Positions 20,123 to 28,087 of a stretch of DNA of 64,000 nt are shown here, piece by piece. Position numbers and translations under genes: made by a program. Every line of letters begins with the position of its first letter. Positions within the stretch are counted from its first letter, which is position 1. The DNA comes from an uncultured Faecalibaculum sp. (GTDB taxonomy: Bacteria > Bacillota_I > Bacilli_A > Erysipelotrichales > Erysipelotrichaceae): positions 3,538-67,537 of the forward strand of contig NZ_CAJUPA010000008.1 in assembly GCF_910588395.1 (NCBI RefSeq), written 5' to 3'. The notes beneath the pieces were generated by a model. It was not told where the DNA came from. It saw nothing but the letters and a program-made list of their open reading frames with translations, and ran no database searches.

Positions 20123-20671
20123 TCATTCAATGTTTGCGTGCCGCCGGAGCAGATCTTCGTTGCTCTGGCCGGACTTGTCCCGCATGCCCATCACAATGGC
20201 ATCACAGGTCAGCCAGGCCAGCTGCTCGAAGGTATTACCCACAGGCTGAATGGAAACCACGTCTGTCTGGTTCTGCCGGGTGGATCCCGGCAGGATCACC
20301 AGTGCATCCGCTGCCTGTCCCAGCGGACTGTCCGCGTTCAGCGTGATGCCCAGAATCACAGCGCCTTTTGCTTTGGCTTTCCCGGCAGCCGGGGCATTGC
20401 CCAATCCGCTCACCACCACCAGACAGTCACCGGGCTGCACCGGCGGGCAGGTGGGATCCCCGATGACGAACACCTGTTTTCCCACGTGCATCAGCCGGTT
20501 GGCAAATCCCCGGGCCACAAACCCGCTTCGTCCGGCACCGGTCACGAAGATGGTTTTGTTCTGTGCCAGCAGCAGACTGCCGGCGGCATCCAGCTGTGCC
20601 TGGGAAATTCCGTCAGCCAGCCCCTGGAGCTCCCGCAGGATCCTCTGTACATCATTTTCCCTGGATGGCAT
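20123..20671 (-). CDS. hxlB: 6-phospho-3-hexuloisomerase-like SIS protein
   Basis: 182 aa. A single SIS domain (IFVTGAGRSGFVARGFANRLMHVG) at the length of PHI enzymes, which interconvert hexulose 6-phosphate and fructose 6-phosphate. It overlaps hxlA by 20 nt, the usual PHI/HPS pairing. The serine-rich phosphate loop, normally SGSGET or SGSGTT, reads VVVSGLGNAPA here, so binding or catalysis may be altered. AAGGGAG precedes the ATG at 20671. Confidence 0.78.
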   Translation of the reverse strand: MPSRENDVQRILRELQGLADGISQAQLDAAGSLLLAQNKTIFVTGAGRSGFVARGFANRLMHVGKQVFVIGDPTCPPVQPGDCLVVVSGLGNAPAAGKAKAKGAVILGITLNADSPLGQAADALVILPGSTRQNQTDVVSIQPVGNTFEQLAWLTCDAIVMGMRDKSGQSNEDLLRRHANIE

Positions 20672-21284
20672 CTTTGATCTCCCTTGCGGCTCTGGCAGGG
20701 TCTGCAGCGTGGAGAATGGAACCGCCGCAGATCACCACATCCGGATTCAGAGCAGCAAAGTCCCGGGCGGTTTCCGGCTTGATGCCCCCGGCCACGGAGA
20801 CCTCAGCCTGGTCGGCGGCTGCCCGGATCACCCGCAGATCGTCCAGGGGTGTCCGCCCCTGTGCCTGCTGGTCCACCCCGGTGTGAACCGCAATGACATG
20901 AGCGCCCATGGCCTGTACTTCTTTGGTGCGGGCTGCCAGATCCCGCACACAGATCATGTCCACTGCGCATTTCTTCCCATACCGGTTGCAGGCTTTGACA
21001 GCGCCGCGGATGGTTGCATCGTCAGTGACACCCAGAACCGTGATATAGTCTGCGCCGGCTTTCAGCGCTTCTTCGGCTTCATAGTCTCCCGCGTCCATGA
21101 TCTTCAGGTCTGCCAGAATCTCCAGCCGGGGAAAGCGGGCTTTGATCTGCCGCACCGGTTCCATGCCGTATTCAATCACCATGGGTGTGCCCACTTCCAC
21201 GATGTCCAGAGAGTCACCGACAGTCTCCAGAAGGTTCAGCGCATTTTCCAGCGTGATGTCATCCAGTGCCAGCTGCAGTTTCAT
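20652..21284 (-). CDS. hxlA: 3-hexulose-6-phosphate synthase
   Basis: 210 aa, OMP-decarboxylase-type TIM barrel. LALDD, ADLKIMDAGDYEAEEALKAG, HTGVDQQAQG and SVAGGIKP are the HPS motifs; ADLK.MDAG separates it from 3-keto-L-gulonate-6-P decarboxylases, which carry ADWKxCDAG. The enzyme joins formaldehyde to ribulose 5-phosphate or runs in reverse to make ribulose 5-phosphate. AGGAGG stands 9 nt before ATG 21284 and overlaps the manA 3' end. Confidence 0.85.
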   Translation of the reverse strand: MKLQLALDDITLENALNLLETVGDSLDIVEVGTPMVIEYGMEPVRQIKARFPRLEILADLKIMDAGDYEAEEALKAGADYITVLGVTDDATIRGAVKACNRYGKKCAVDMICVRDLAARTKEVQAMGAHVIAVHTGVDQQAQGRTPLDDLRVIRAAADQAEVSVAGGIKPETARDFAALNPDVVICGGSILHAADPARAAREIKDAIQGK

Positions 21285-21285
21285 G

Positions 21286-22254
21286 TCAGTTTTCCTCCTC
21301 TCTGGGGCTGTGTTCATTCCTGTAGGAAGCCAGAAACAGATCCAGACTGCCTTCGATATCCAGCCAGCCGGTACCCGCCGGGACCAGAACGGTCTCTCCC
21401 TGCCGGATCCGGACGCCGTTGATCGTGCCTTCTCCTTTGACTGCTGTCAGGAAACAGAACCGGTCATGGAGAAATCTTCCTTTGTCTGCACACTGCAGCC
21501 GGCTCAGCGTGTACAGCCCCGGTTCATCCCAGTATCGGGTGACCTTCAGTCCGTGCTCTGTGGCGGCAGGGTACATCTGGAATTCGATCAGCCTGTCCGG
21601 CAGATTCACATTTTCATACACCGCCTCCGGCTGGATTGGCCGGGTTGTGCCGGTATCCGGATCAATCCGGTCATAGTCGTACAGCCGCAGTGTCAGATCC
21701 GCATTCCGGGAAATGTTGTAGGTCAGCACGCCCTTTCCAATGGCATGCAGCGTACCAGCAGGGATGTCAATGAAGCCATCCACCGGCGTATGCAGATACC
21801 GCAGCAGTTTGTCCCATTCCCGGTTTTCGGTCCAGGTCTCGAATTCCTCCCGGTTTTTCGCATGGTGTCCGAATTCGATCCGGCCATCTTCCGGGGCATC
21901 CAGGATCACCCAGGCCTCGGGCTTGCCCCGCCCGCCGTTCCAGCTTTTCGCGAAGGCATCATCCGGATGCAGCTGAATGGACAGATCGTCCATGGGATCC
22001 AGGATGTTCACCCGCACCGGCAGCTCTTCTGTCTCGCACTCAAACCACTCCGGCGCCGCTTCATACAGCTGTGACAGGGTCATGCCAAGAGCCGGCACTT
22101 CACAGTCCGCTCTGCCCGCAAGGGCCACCACGTTGTAGACCTCTCCCAGGGGTCTGACATCGGTGTGGTAGTGGAATTCCTTCTCCAGACGGTCACCGCC
22201 GCCCCAGAGCCGGGGTTCATAATAGGGATTGATTTTCACGATCTGTTTTTTCAT
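21286..22254 (-). CDS. manA: Mannose-6-phosphate isomerase, class I
   Basis: 322 aa, zinc enzyme interconverting mannose 6-phosphate and fructose 6-phosphate. QLHPDD (Zn ligands Gln and His), GKPEAWVIL (Glu) and PAGTLHAIG (His) are seen. AGGAGG lies 8 nt before ATG 22254. First gene of the leftward manA-hxlA-hxlB group, so all three enzymes act around fructose 6-phosphate. Confidence 0.93.
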   Translation of the reverse strand: MKKQIVKINPYYEPRLWGGGDRLEKEFHYHTDVRPLGEVYNVVALAGRADCEVPALGMTLSQLYEAAPEWFECETEELPVRVNILDPMDDLSIQLHPDDAFAKSWNGGRGKPEAWVILDAPEDGRIEFGHHAKNREEFETWTENREWDKLLRYLHTPVDGFIDIPAGTLHAIGKGVLTYNISRNADLTLRLYDYDRIDPDTGTTRPIQPEAVYENVNLPDRLIEFQMYPAATEHGLKVTRYWDEPGLYTLSRLQCADKGRFLHDRFCFLTAVKGEGTINGVRIRQGETVLVPAGTGWLDIEGSLDLFLASYRNEHSPREEEN

Positions 22255-22569
22255 CTTGACTGCCTCCTTGTCTGTACTCACAGACTACCGGGTTTTGCGC
22301 CAGTTTTCTTCTTGCGGTTTCCTGCGGTCTGCCAAATCGCAAGCTCATTGCCAGGTCACCTCCGGCTTCCTTCCATGCCAATGCCGGTCCCGTTCGAGGC
22401 GCCGGGCAGCTGTGGCGATCCGGGACCGGCCGCTCTGTCTGCCATCGGCCACAAAGCGGCGGCTGCGGCAGTTGTCCGGTTTCCATTCCGGAAACAACAG
22501 AACTGTCCAGGGAGGCTGTCTCTGCTAGAATGACCCTGTATGATGGATCCATTCAGAAGGAGTGAGACG
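22255..22569. other. Divergent intergenic region, manA / cobA-hemD
   Basis: 315 bases between two outward genes, presumably holding both promoters. A palindrome at 22471-22498 (GTTGT and GTTTCC against GGAAAC and ACAAC) could be an operator. TAGAAT near 22530 is a possible -10 for cobA-hemD. No gene or riboswitch fold was recognised. Confidence 0.4.
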
Positions 22570-24033
22570 ATGTCCGACAAGGAAGAATTCAGACCGGGGC
22601 AGGTGATCCTGGCGGGTGCCGGGTGCGGGGGAATCCGGCTGCTGACCACAGAGGTGGTGAAGCTGATTGGCGAGGCGGATGTGATCGTATATGACGATCT
22701 CATTGGCAAAGATATCCTGAACCTGCCTACAGAGGCCCGGTGGATGTATGCGGGGAAACGCAGGGGGAAGCATTCTCTGGTGCAGGAGGAAATCAATGAC
22801 CTGCTCATTGACCTGGCCGGACAGAATCAGCGGGTGCTGCGGCTCAAGGGCGGGGATCCGTTTGTCTTTGGCCGGGGGATGGAAGAAATGCGGGCGCTGC
22901 GTCAGGCGGGAATTGCCTGCCGCGTGGTGCCGGGGATCACCAGCGCGATTGCAGTGCCGGCCCGGTTCGATATTCCGCTGACAGACCGGCAGTATGCTTC
23001 TTCCTTCACGGTCATCACAGCCCGGAGAAAGGAAGGGGGCCGGCCCTTCGGGGATGACACCGAGGCCATTGCCAGGACACCGGGAACGCTGGTGATTCTC
23101 ATGGGACTCACCCGGCTGCCGGAGATCGTGTCGGATCTGATCCGGGCGGGGAAGGATCCTGCCACACCGGCGGCGGTGATCTCTTCGCCGGACATCGTGC
23201 ATTCTCACATTGTCACGGGGGAGCTTTGCGACATCATGGGCAAGGCCGCGGCGATGGAGTCTCCGGCAATCATTGTGATCGGGGACGTGGTGCGCAATGC
23301 CAGACTCCCGCAGGATCCTGCCGATGCCGGCAGGCCGGCGCGATGTGTGGTCTGGACCACCGGGACCCGGGATCTGCGCGAGCGGATGCAGGAAGATCTG
23401 CCGGCGGGCATTGATCTGGTGCCGGCGATGGAGGCGGACAGCGTGCGGCTGGCGCATCTGGATCCGGCGGATCTGGAGGCGGACTGGATCGTGATCACGA
23501 GCCGCCGGGGTGCCGGAGAGTTTCTGGAGGATCTGCAGTCACGGAAACTGGATCTGCGGCAGGTGCCGAAACTGGCGGCGGTGGGAAAGGGTACGGCGCA
23601 GGTGCTGGAAGCCGCAGGGCTGTACCCGGATCTGGTGCCGCAGCGGGCGACCACAGAGGATCTGTCCCGGACGCTGATGGATCTGGCAGAACCGGGAGAC
23701 AGGATCCTGCTGCTGCGGGCCAGGGAAGCGGATGATGCCATGGAAACCCGGCTGAAGAAGCGGTTCGATGTCCGGCGCAAAGACCTGTATGAAATCCGGT
23801 ACAGTGCCTGTGACATGAGCGGGCAACCGGTACCGGATCTGGTGGTGTTTGCCTCTGCCAGTGCTGCAAGAGCCTGGGCCGGGAAGCTTCCGGCACCGGC
23901 TCTGTGCATATCGGAGATCACGGCTTCCGTGCTGCATAATCTGCATCCGGAGGCGGAAATCCGGGTGGCCGAAGACATCAGTGCCCCGGGACTGGCTGCG
24001 GCGGTCATCGCCGGCATGGACATCGCCAGCTGA
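22570..24033 (+). CDS. cobA-hemD: Uroporphyrinogen-III methyltransferase / uroporphyrinogen-III synthase fusion
   Basis: 487 aa. Residues about 10-245 are a SUMT/CobA domain (VILAGAGCGGIRLLT, VLRLKGGDPFVFGRGMEE, RVVPGITSAIAVPA), and about 255-480 a HemD domain (WIVITSRRGAGEFL, KLAAVGKGTAQVLEAAGLYPDLVP, RILLLRARE). It closes uro'gen III and methylates it to precorrin-2, the substrate of the SirC-like enzyme at 6262. AAGGAG stands 7 nt before ATG 22570. The upstream porphobilinogen genes are not in the window. Confidence 0.93.
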   Translation: MSDKEEFRPGQVILAGAGCGGIRLLTTEVVKLIGEADVIVYDDLIGKDILNLPTEARWMYAGKRRGKHSLVQEEINDLLIDLAGQNQRVLRLKGGDPFVFGRGMEEMRALRQAGIACRVVPGITSAIAVPARFDIPLTDRQYASSFTVITARRKEGGRPFGDDTEAIARTPGTLVILMGLTRLPEIVSDLIRAGKDPATPAAVISSPDIVHSHIVTGELCDIMGKAAAMESPAIIVIGDVVRNARLPQDPADAGRPARCVVWTTGTRDLRERMQEDLPAGIDLVPAMEADSVRLAHLDPADLEADWIVITSRRGAGEFLEDLQSRKLDLRQVPKLAAVGKGTAQVLEAAGLYPDLVPQRATTEDLSRTLMDLAEPGDRILLLRAREADDAMETRLKKRFDVRRKDLYEIRYSACDMSGQPVPDLVVFASASAARAWAGKLPAPALCISEITASVLHNLHPEAEIRVAEDISAPGLAAAVIAGMDIAS

Positions 24034-24035
24034 AC

Positions 24036-24150
24036 CGCAGCTGACGCAAGTCAGCGCGGCTCAGCCCGCGATGTGATGCATAGAGCCATCACCTGTTGTA
24101 TCGCAGCTGATGAAGTCAGCACGGTTCAGCCCGGGATTTGATGCAGAGAG
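24036..24150. repeat. Tandem imperfect direct repeat, two units of about 50 bp
   Basis: 24036-24085 and 24102-24150 share CGCAGCTGA, AAGTCAGC, CGG, TCAGCCC, GAT.TGATGCA and GAG in the same order, with about 80 percent identity by eye. It lies between hemD and the 471-bp element, outside any gene. Confidence 0.6.
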
Positions 24151-24183
24151 ACACCAGCAGCCAGGTCACGCTGAAAAATATAA

Positions 24184-24654
24184 GGCACTGTCCCACCAAA
24201 ATGTGACGGGGTATACTTGATCAAATAAATCGGAATTTACAAGGGAAACAAAATATGGACGGCAGAATTATTGGATTTATAGTATGGACGTTATTTGGCT
24301 GTCTTATGATCGGTCTTGGAATCAGAGCATTTTTCTCAAAAAAGGCAGTTAGTTTTTGGGCGAATATCAAGACTTTTCCAGTTATTGACATAAGTGGATA
24401 CAATCGTGCGACAGGTAAATTATTTATTATATATGGTGCCATTTTTATTGCATTAGGAACACCTTTGCTTAGTGATCAAAATACGCCTTATATCCTAATG
24501 TCTATATTAGGAGTGATGATAGAAACAATAGCGATTATGGTTGTTTATAGTACATACATTACAAATAAGTACGAAACAAAATAGAATAATTCCAGTTTGT
24601 CTGTGAGAAAAAATTCTGGCTCTGTCCCCTATCACATTTTTGTGGGACAGAGCC
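24184..24654 (+). mobile_element. 471-bp non-autonomous IS-like element with cargo gene
   Basis: The left end GGCACTGTCCCACC (continuing to 24211) is the inverted complement, with few mismatches, of the right end GTGGGACAGAGCC (from 24626). The element is bounded by identical 8-bp direct repeats AAATATAA at 24176-24183 and 24655-24662, a target-site duplication as made by ISL3- or IS256-type transposases. There is no transposase inside, only a 109-aa membrane protein gene. The right end is also a hairpin (GGCTCTGTCCC, 24618-24628, with GGGACAGAGCC) that can terminate transcription. The interior is clearly more AT-rich than the host genes. It ends 62 bp before the YitT-type gene. Confidence 0.8.
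24255..24584 (+). CDS. Small membrane protein, DUF3784-like, cargo of the mobile element
   Basis: 109 aa with three hydrophobic segments (about 5-27, 57-72, 80-102) and the central motif ANIKTFPVIDISGYNRATGKL, as in DUF3784-like integral membrane proteins, whose function is unknown. AAGGGAAAC precedes ATG 24255. It is the only gene within the element at 24184-24654 and has its low GC content. It may give the host something (for example immunity or stress tolerance), but nothing in the sequence shows what. Confidence 0.7.
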   Translation: MDGRIIGFIVWTLFGCLMIGLGIRAFFSKKAVSFWANIKTFPVIDISGYNRATGKLFIIYGAIFIALGTPLLSDQNTPYILMSILGVMIETIAIMVVYSTYITNKYETK

Positions 24655-24716
24655 AAATATAAAATAATGTGAAACAAAGAAAGCAAGAAAAAAACAAAGA
24701 AAGGGAACTTACAACT

Positions 24717-25610
24717 ATGAACCGAAGTCTGATGATGAAACAGCTCATCAACACCCTCCGGATCCTGGCAGGAAATCTCATCCTGGCCGTGGCAGTCAAT
24801 GCCTTCATCCGTTCCTTCAACATGATCGCCGGCGGCAGCACCGGTCTGGCGCTGATCCTCTCCCACTATTTCCCCGCCCTGGATTTCTCCCTGGCTACCA
24901 CCATCGTCAGCTGGAGCTGCTTTTTCCTCGGCCTGATTGTCCTGGGCGTGAAATTCGCCCTCACCACACTGATTTCCACCATTGGCTATCCCGTTTTCGT
25001 CCAGCTCACCGGATTTCTGACCAGCTCCCAGATCACCGCCGATCCCCTGGTCGCAGCCGTGGCAGGCGGCTGTCTCATGGGCGCCGGCCTGGGGCTCATC
25101 ATTCAGTCCGGCGCCAGCTCCGGAGGCCTCGACATTCCGCCCATCATTCTCCACCGGAAACTCGGCTGGAATCTCACCGTCATCATGTGGGCCCTGGACG
25201 TGGTTTTCCTGGCCATCCAGGCCTCCTTCTCCCCCCTCACCGCTCTGCTCCACGGTCTGATCCTCATCGCCTGCACCTACCTGGCCATGAACCACATTCT
25301 GACCATCGGATCCAGCGCCGTCCAGGTGCTCATCATCACCGAAGAAGTGGAACAGGTGCGGCAGCTGCTGGAAAAGCAGCTGGACAAAGGATCCACGCTG
25401 CTTCACGGCCGCACCGGTCACAGGGGAAAGGAAACCGATCTCATCCTCTCCGTCCTGAAACGCCGGGACCTCAATTCCCTGCGGGAACAGGTGTCGGCCA
25501 TTGATCCTGCTGCCTTCATGATCGTCTCCAATGTCCAGGAAGTCCGGGGCCTGGGCTTCACCGGCTGGCAGAAGGTGAAACTGGAAGATGTGCTCCTCAG
25601 CGAGGAATGA
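24717..25610 (+). CDS. YitT-family membrane protein (DUF161 + DUF2179)
   Basis: 297 aa. Five to six membrane segments in residues 1-190 (LAVAVNAFIRSFNMIAGGSTG, SGASSGGLDIPP are YitT signatures) and a C-terminal cytoplasmic DUF2179 domain (STLLHGRTGHRGKETDLIL, DPAAFMIVSNVQEVRGLGF). Transport role is suspected in the family but the substrate is not fixed. AAAGGGA precedes ATG 24717. The mobile element inserted 62 bp upstream and may have replaced its promoter. Confidence 0.9.
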   Translation: MNRSLMMKQLINTLRILAGNLILAVAVNAFIRSFNMIAGGSTGLALILSHYFPALDFSLATTIVSWSCFFLGLIVLGVKFALTTLISTIGYPVFVQLTGFLTSSQITADPLVAAVAGGCLMGAGLGLIIQSGASSGGLDIPPIILHRKLGWNLTVIMWALDVVFLAIQASFSPLTALLHGLILIACTYLAMNHILTIGSSAVQVLIITEEVEQVRQLLEKQLDKGSTLLHGRTGHRGKETDLILSVLKRRDLNSLREQVSAIDPAAFMIVSNVQEVRGLGFTGWQKVKLEDVLLSEE

Positions 25611-25675
25611 GACAGCAGGCTGTGCCGATGCGGCTGCGCCTGGACAGGGCCTGAAACCGCCGGATGAACAGGAAA

Positions 25676-25724
25676 AAAAGTCTCTGCAGCGGCCATTTGG
25701 CATGGTCTGACTGCAGAGACTTTT
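25676..25724. terminator. Bidirectional terminator
   Basis: AAAAGTCTCTGCAG (25676-25689) and CTGCAGAGACTTTT (25711-25724) are perfect arms between the convergent YitT gene and the antitoxin gene. Confidence 0.75.
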
Positions 25725-25734
25725 CTGTACAGGC

Positions 25735-26760
25735 TTACCGGGTGGCGGGATGAAAGAGACAGAAGGAAAGATCCTGAATGTACTGGTTCAGACCTTCGCA
25801 AGAGCACAGGCTGTACTGCTGACCGGCTTTGTCAAACCAGGCTTTCATCTCCTGCCGGGAAATTTCCCTGCTGGAATGCATGTCATCTGGAAGACCGGAC
25901 CGGGCTTTTTTCCAGGGATCTTCTCCATGGGTAACAGCCTCCAGAACTTTCCCGCTGTATAGTCCGAAGGAGGCAGATACCAGATCGACCACTCTGCAGA
26001 CGTTCTCAGTCAGGGGATCCGGAGTCTGGCGGAAGATGGAAAAGCGTGCATCATCGATGGGATCGTAGGTAAAGCTTCTGAACAGTCTGTAGACCGAAGG
26101 AAATACCGGCCCATGGACCCATGCCTGACAGGTTTCCGGAAAGGCAGGTTCATTATGCAGCGTGAGAGACAGGCTCTGAATATAGTAGAGCAGTTTCTGC
26201 AGCATCAGAGGTGTAATCTCGTCCAGATGGGAAAAAAGGCGGAGGATGACAGAGCGGATAGCCGGTGACAGAGTGGAAAACTGTTCCAGCTCCTGTGCAG
26301 CCTGCATGCCTTTTCGCCAGGCTGCCGGTGTCAGTCTGTCTTTGTTTTCCATCAGAAGAGATTTCATGAAGGCAGGAGAAGACAGAGCCTTTCTCATTCT
26401 GTCGGAATACTCCCGGGAGGGGATCTGTCCATCCAGATACCGGGAGATGGTCACTTCACCAAATCCCATAGCCAGGGACAGGGGAGCCTTGCCCAGGGAA
26501 TACAGATCCATGAGCGTCTGAATGTCCCCGATGGTCAGAATGTGTTCGGCAGCCCGATACTGTTCATCAATTTCCCGGATGTTGACATCCAGCAATCCGG
26601 TGGGATTCATGTCTGCACCGCAGATCTCACATCGGGCTGTGGTCAGAGAGAATGTGTGTTCTGCTCCATGGATGTATCTGGTCACAGGCTCTGTCTGCAG
26701 TCTGCAGGCAGTTGTCTTTCTGCACTCGGTGCAGAAGCCGGTCTGGCTGATATCGGACAT
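25735..26760 (-). CDS. Panacea-domain antitoxin (YgiT/MqsA-type zinc finger + HTH)
   Basis: 341 aa. FCTECRKTTACR and ARCEICGADM are two Cys-x2-Cys knuckles of a YgiT/MqsA-type zinc finger. Residues about 85-130 (LSLAMGFGEVTISRYLDG) form the HTH. The C-terminal half (LQKLLYYIQSLSLTLH, CQAWVHGPVFPSVYRLF) is the Panacea (DUF4065/SocA-like) domain known as a neutralising module that pairs with many toxins. It starts 3 nt after the stop of the small upstream gene, giving toxin-antitoxin order, and presumably represses the operon at the palindrome 27237-27257. Confidence 0.85.
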   Translation of the reverse strand: MSDISQTGFCTECRKTTACRLQTEPVTRYIHGAEHTFSLTTARCEICGADMNPTGLLDVNIREIDEQYRAAEHILTIGDIQTLMDLYSLGKAPLSLAMGFGEVTISRYLDGQIPSREYSDRMRKALSSPAFMKSLLMENKDRLTPAAWRKGMQAAQELEQFSTLSPAIRSVILRLFSHLDEITPLMLQKLLYYIQSLSLTLHNEPAFPETCQAWVHGPVFPSVYRLFRSFTYDPIDDARFSIFRQTPDPLTENVCRVVDLVSASFGLYSGKVLEAVTHGEDPWKKARSGLPDDMHSSREISRQEMKAWFDKAGQQYSLCSCEGLNQYIQDLSFCLFHPATR

Positions 26761-26763
26761 GGT

Positions 26764-27180
26764 TCATACCTCCTGTTGTACATAAGAAGTGCGAAAAGGA
26801 TGAGAAAGCGGGTGATGCTGTTCATGGAAAGAAATCACAATAACAAACTGATTCCCCAGTTTATTGAATTTTATATATAGAGAGACATTTCTGATTTGAG
26901 ATCCAAAGCGTTCCAGCAGTCGTACATCTTTTCCGAAAATATACAAGAGTTCATGTTCATATCCCGGGTGTCTGTTGAATCTGATTTCAGAGAAATCCTC
27001 GACGGTCAAACTGAGCAGAATTTCCCGGGCCGTGGACTCAGACAGTACATAATCCAGAAACAGTTGTTCATTTTCAGATCTGTTCCGGTTTCGGGCAATT
27101 GCATAATGCCCGGACAGGATGGATTTTTTGACTTCTTTTAAATAAGCTTCTATGTCTGAAGGAAGCAGCTGCAGATTCAT
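26764..27180 (-). CDS. MqsR-like toxin, partner of the Panacea antitoxin
   Basis: 138 aa. The pattern HYAIARNRNRSENEQLFLDY, then LTVEDFSEIRFNRHPGYEHE and LYIFGKDVRLLERFG, agrees with small MqsR-like toxins found before Panacea antitoxins. Toxic activity, probably against RNA, is inferred from family and context. ATG 27180 is chosen because GGAG lies 8 nt upstream; an earlier ATG at 27249 would overlap the operator. Confidence 0.72.
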   Translation of the reverse strand: MNLQLLPSDIEAYLKEVKKSILSGHYAIARNRNRSENEQLFLDYVLSESTAREILLSLTVEDFSEIRFNRHPGYEHELLYIFGKDVRLLERFGSQIRNVSLYIKFNKLGNQFVIVISFHEQHHPLSHPFRTSYVQQEV

Positions 27181-27236
27181 TCCTCCTCTCCTGATACAGT
27201 CATAGTTGCAATGATGGAGTTTTCTGTTATTCCTAT

Positions 27237-27257
27237 CATCATTATACATATATGATG
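27237..27257. promoter_or_regulatory. Palindrome in the toxin-antitoxin promoter
   Basis: CATCAT (27237-27242) and ATGATG (27252-27257) flank an AT-rich centre. A further ATGATGGA half-site lies at 27211-27218, matching 27252-27259. Placed upstream of the toxin start, it suits an autorepression site for the HTH antitoxin. Confidence 0.5.
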
Positions 27258-27385
27258 GAAAAAACCAAAAATCCAGTCATATCCGGAACCCCGGTTTCCT
27301 CAAATCTTCACAAAATCCGCAGGAAGTCTGAAAACTCTGCGCGGTACGGTTATTCCGGATACCTTTCAGGTACCGGGAGATGAAT

Positions 27386-28087
27386 ATGAATGAACGAATT
27401 CTGGTGGTGGAAGATGAAAAAGAGCTGGCTGAACTTCTGTCACTGTACCTGCGCGCGGAAGGCTATGAAGTCACTGTATGTCACACCGGGATGCAGGCCC
27501 GGGCGTCCATCGGCGAAAAAGAACCGGATATGGCGATTCTGGATGTGATGCTGCCGGAGGATGATGGCTTTTCTCTGTGTCGCCGGCTGCGGCAGACCTC
27601 TTTCTGCCCGGTGATGTTCCTGACGGCCAGAACCGCGGATGCGGACAAGATCCTGGGACTGAATCTGGGAGCAGATGACTACGTCACCAAGCCCTTCAGT
27701 CCCATGGAGGTGATGGCCCGGGTGAAGTCGCTGCTGCGGCGGTATCATCACTACAATTCCGGGCTGGCGCAGAGTCAGCCGGTGAAGGAATACGACATCC
27801 GGGGGCTGCGGATCAGCCGCATTTCCCACAGCTGCGAACTGTATGGAAAAACGTTGGCGCTGACACCCCTGGAATTTGACATCCTCTGGCATCTGTGCGA
27901 GCACCAGGGACAGGTGGTGTCTTCGGAGGCACTGTTTGAAGCGGTGTGGAAGGAGAAATTTCTCGACAGCAACAACACGGTCATGGGCCACATTGCCCGG
28001 CTGCGGGAGAAAATGGGGGAACCGCCCAGGGCTCCGCGGTTCATCAAAACGGTCTGGGGTGTGGGGTATACCATTGAAAGCCGGTAA
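27386..28087 (+). CDS. OmpR-family response regulator (VanR-like)
   Basis: 233 aa. Receiver domain with acidic pocket VVEDEKE, phospho-acceptor Asp in AILDVMLP, Thr in FLTART and Lys in VTKPFS; C-terminal winged helix (LALTPLEFDILWHL, FIKTVWGVGYTIE). GGGAG is 6 nt before ATG 27386. The histidine kinase start overlaps its end by 14 nt. Resembles VanR/RegX-type regulators, but no vancomycin resistance genes are near. Confidence 0.93.
   Translation: MNERILVVEDEKELAELLSLYLRAEGYEVTVCHTGMQARASIGEKEPDMAILDVMLPEDDGFSLCRRLRQTSFCPVMFLTARTADADKILGLNLGADDYVTKPFSPMEVMARVKSLLRRYHHYNSGLAQSQPVKEYDIRGLRISRISHSCELYGKTLALTPLEFDILWHLCEHQGQVVSSEALFEAVWKEKFLDSNNTVMGHIARLREKMGEPPRAPRFIKTVWGVGYTIESR

Noticed and set aside
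20652..21284. 3-keto-L-gulonate-6-phosphate decarboxylase
   Set aside because: ADLKIMDAG and the adjacent PHI gene fit hexulose-6-phosphate synthase better.
24036..24150. CRISPR array
   Set aside because: Only two degenerate units, no regular spacers and no cas genes.
24184..24654. Ordinary terminator hairpins flanking a normal gene
   Set aside because: The two ends are inverted copies of each other and border an exact 8-bp duplication, which terminators would not explain.
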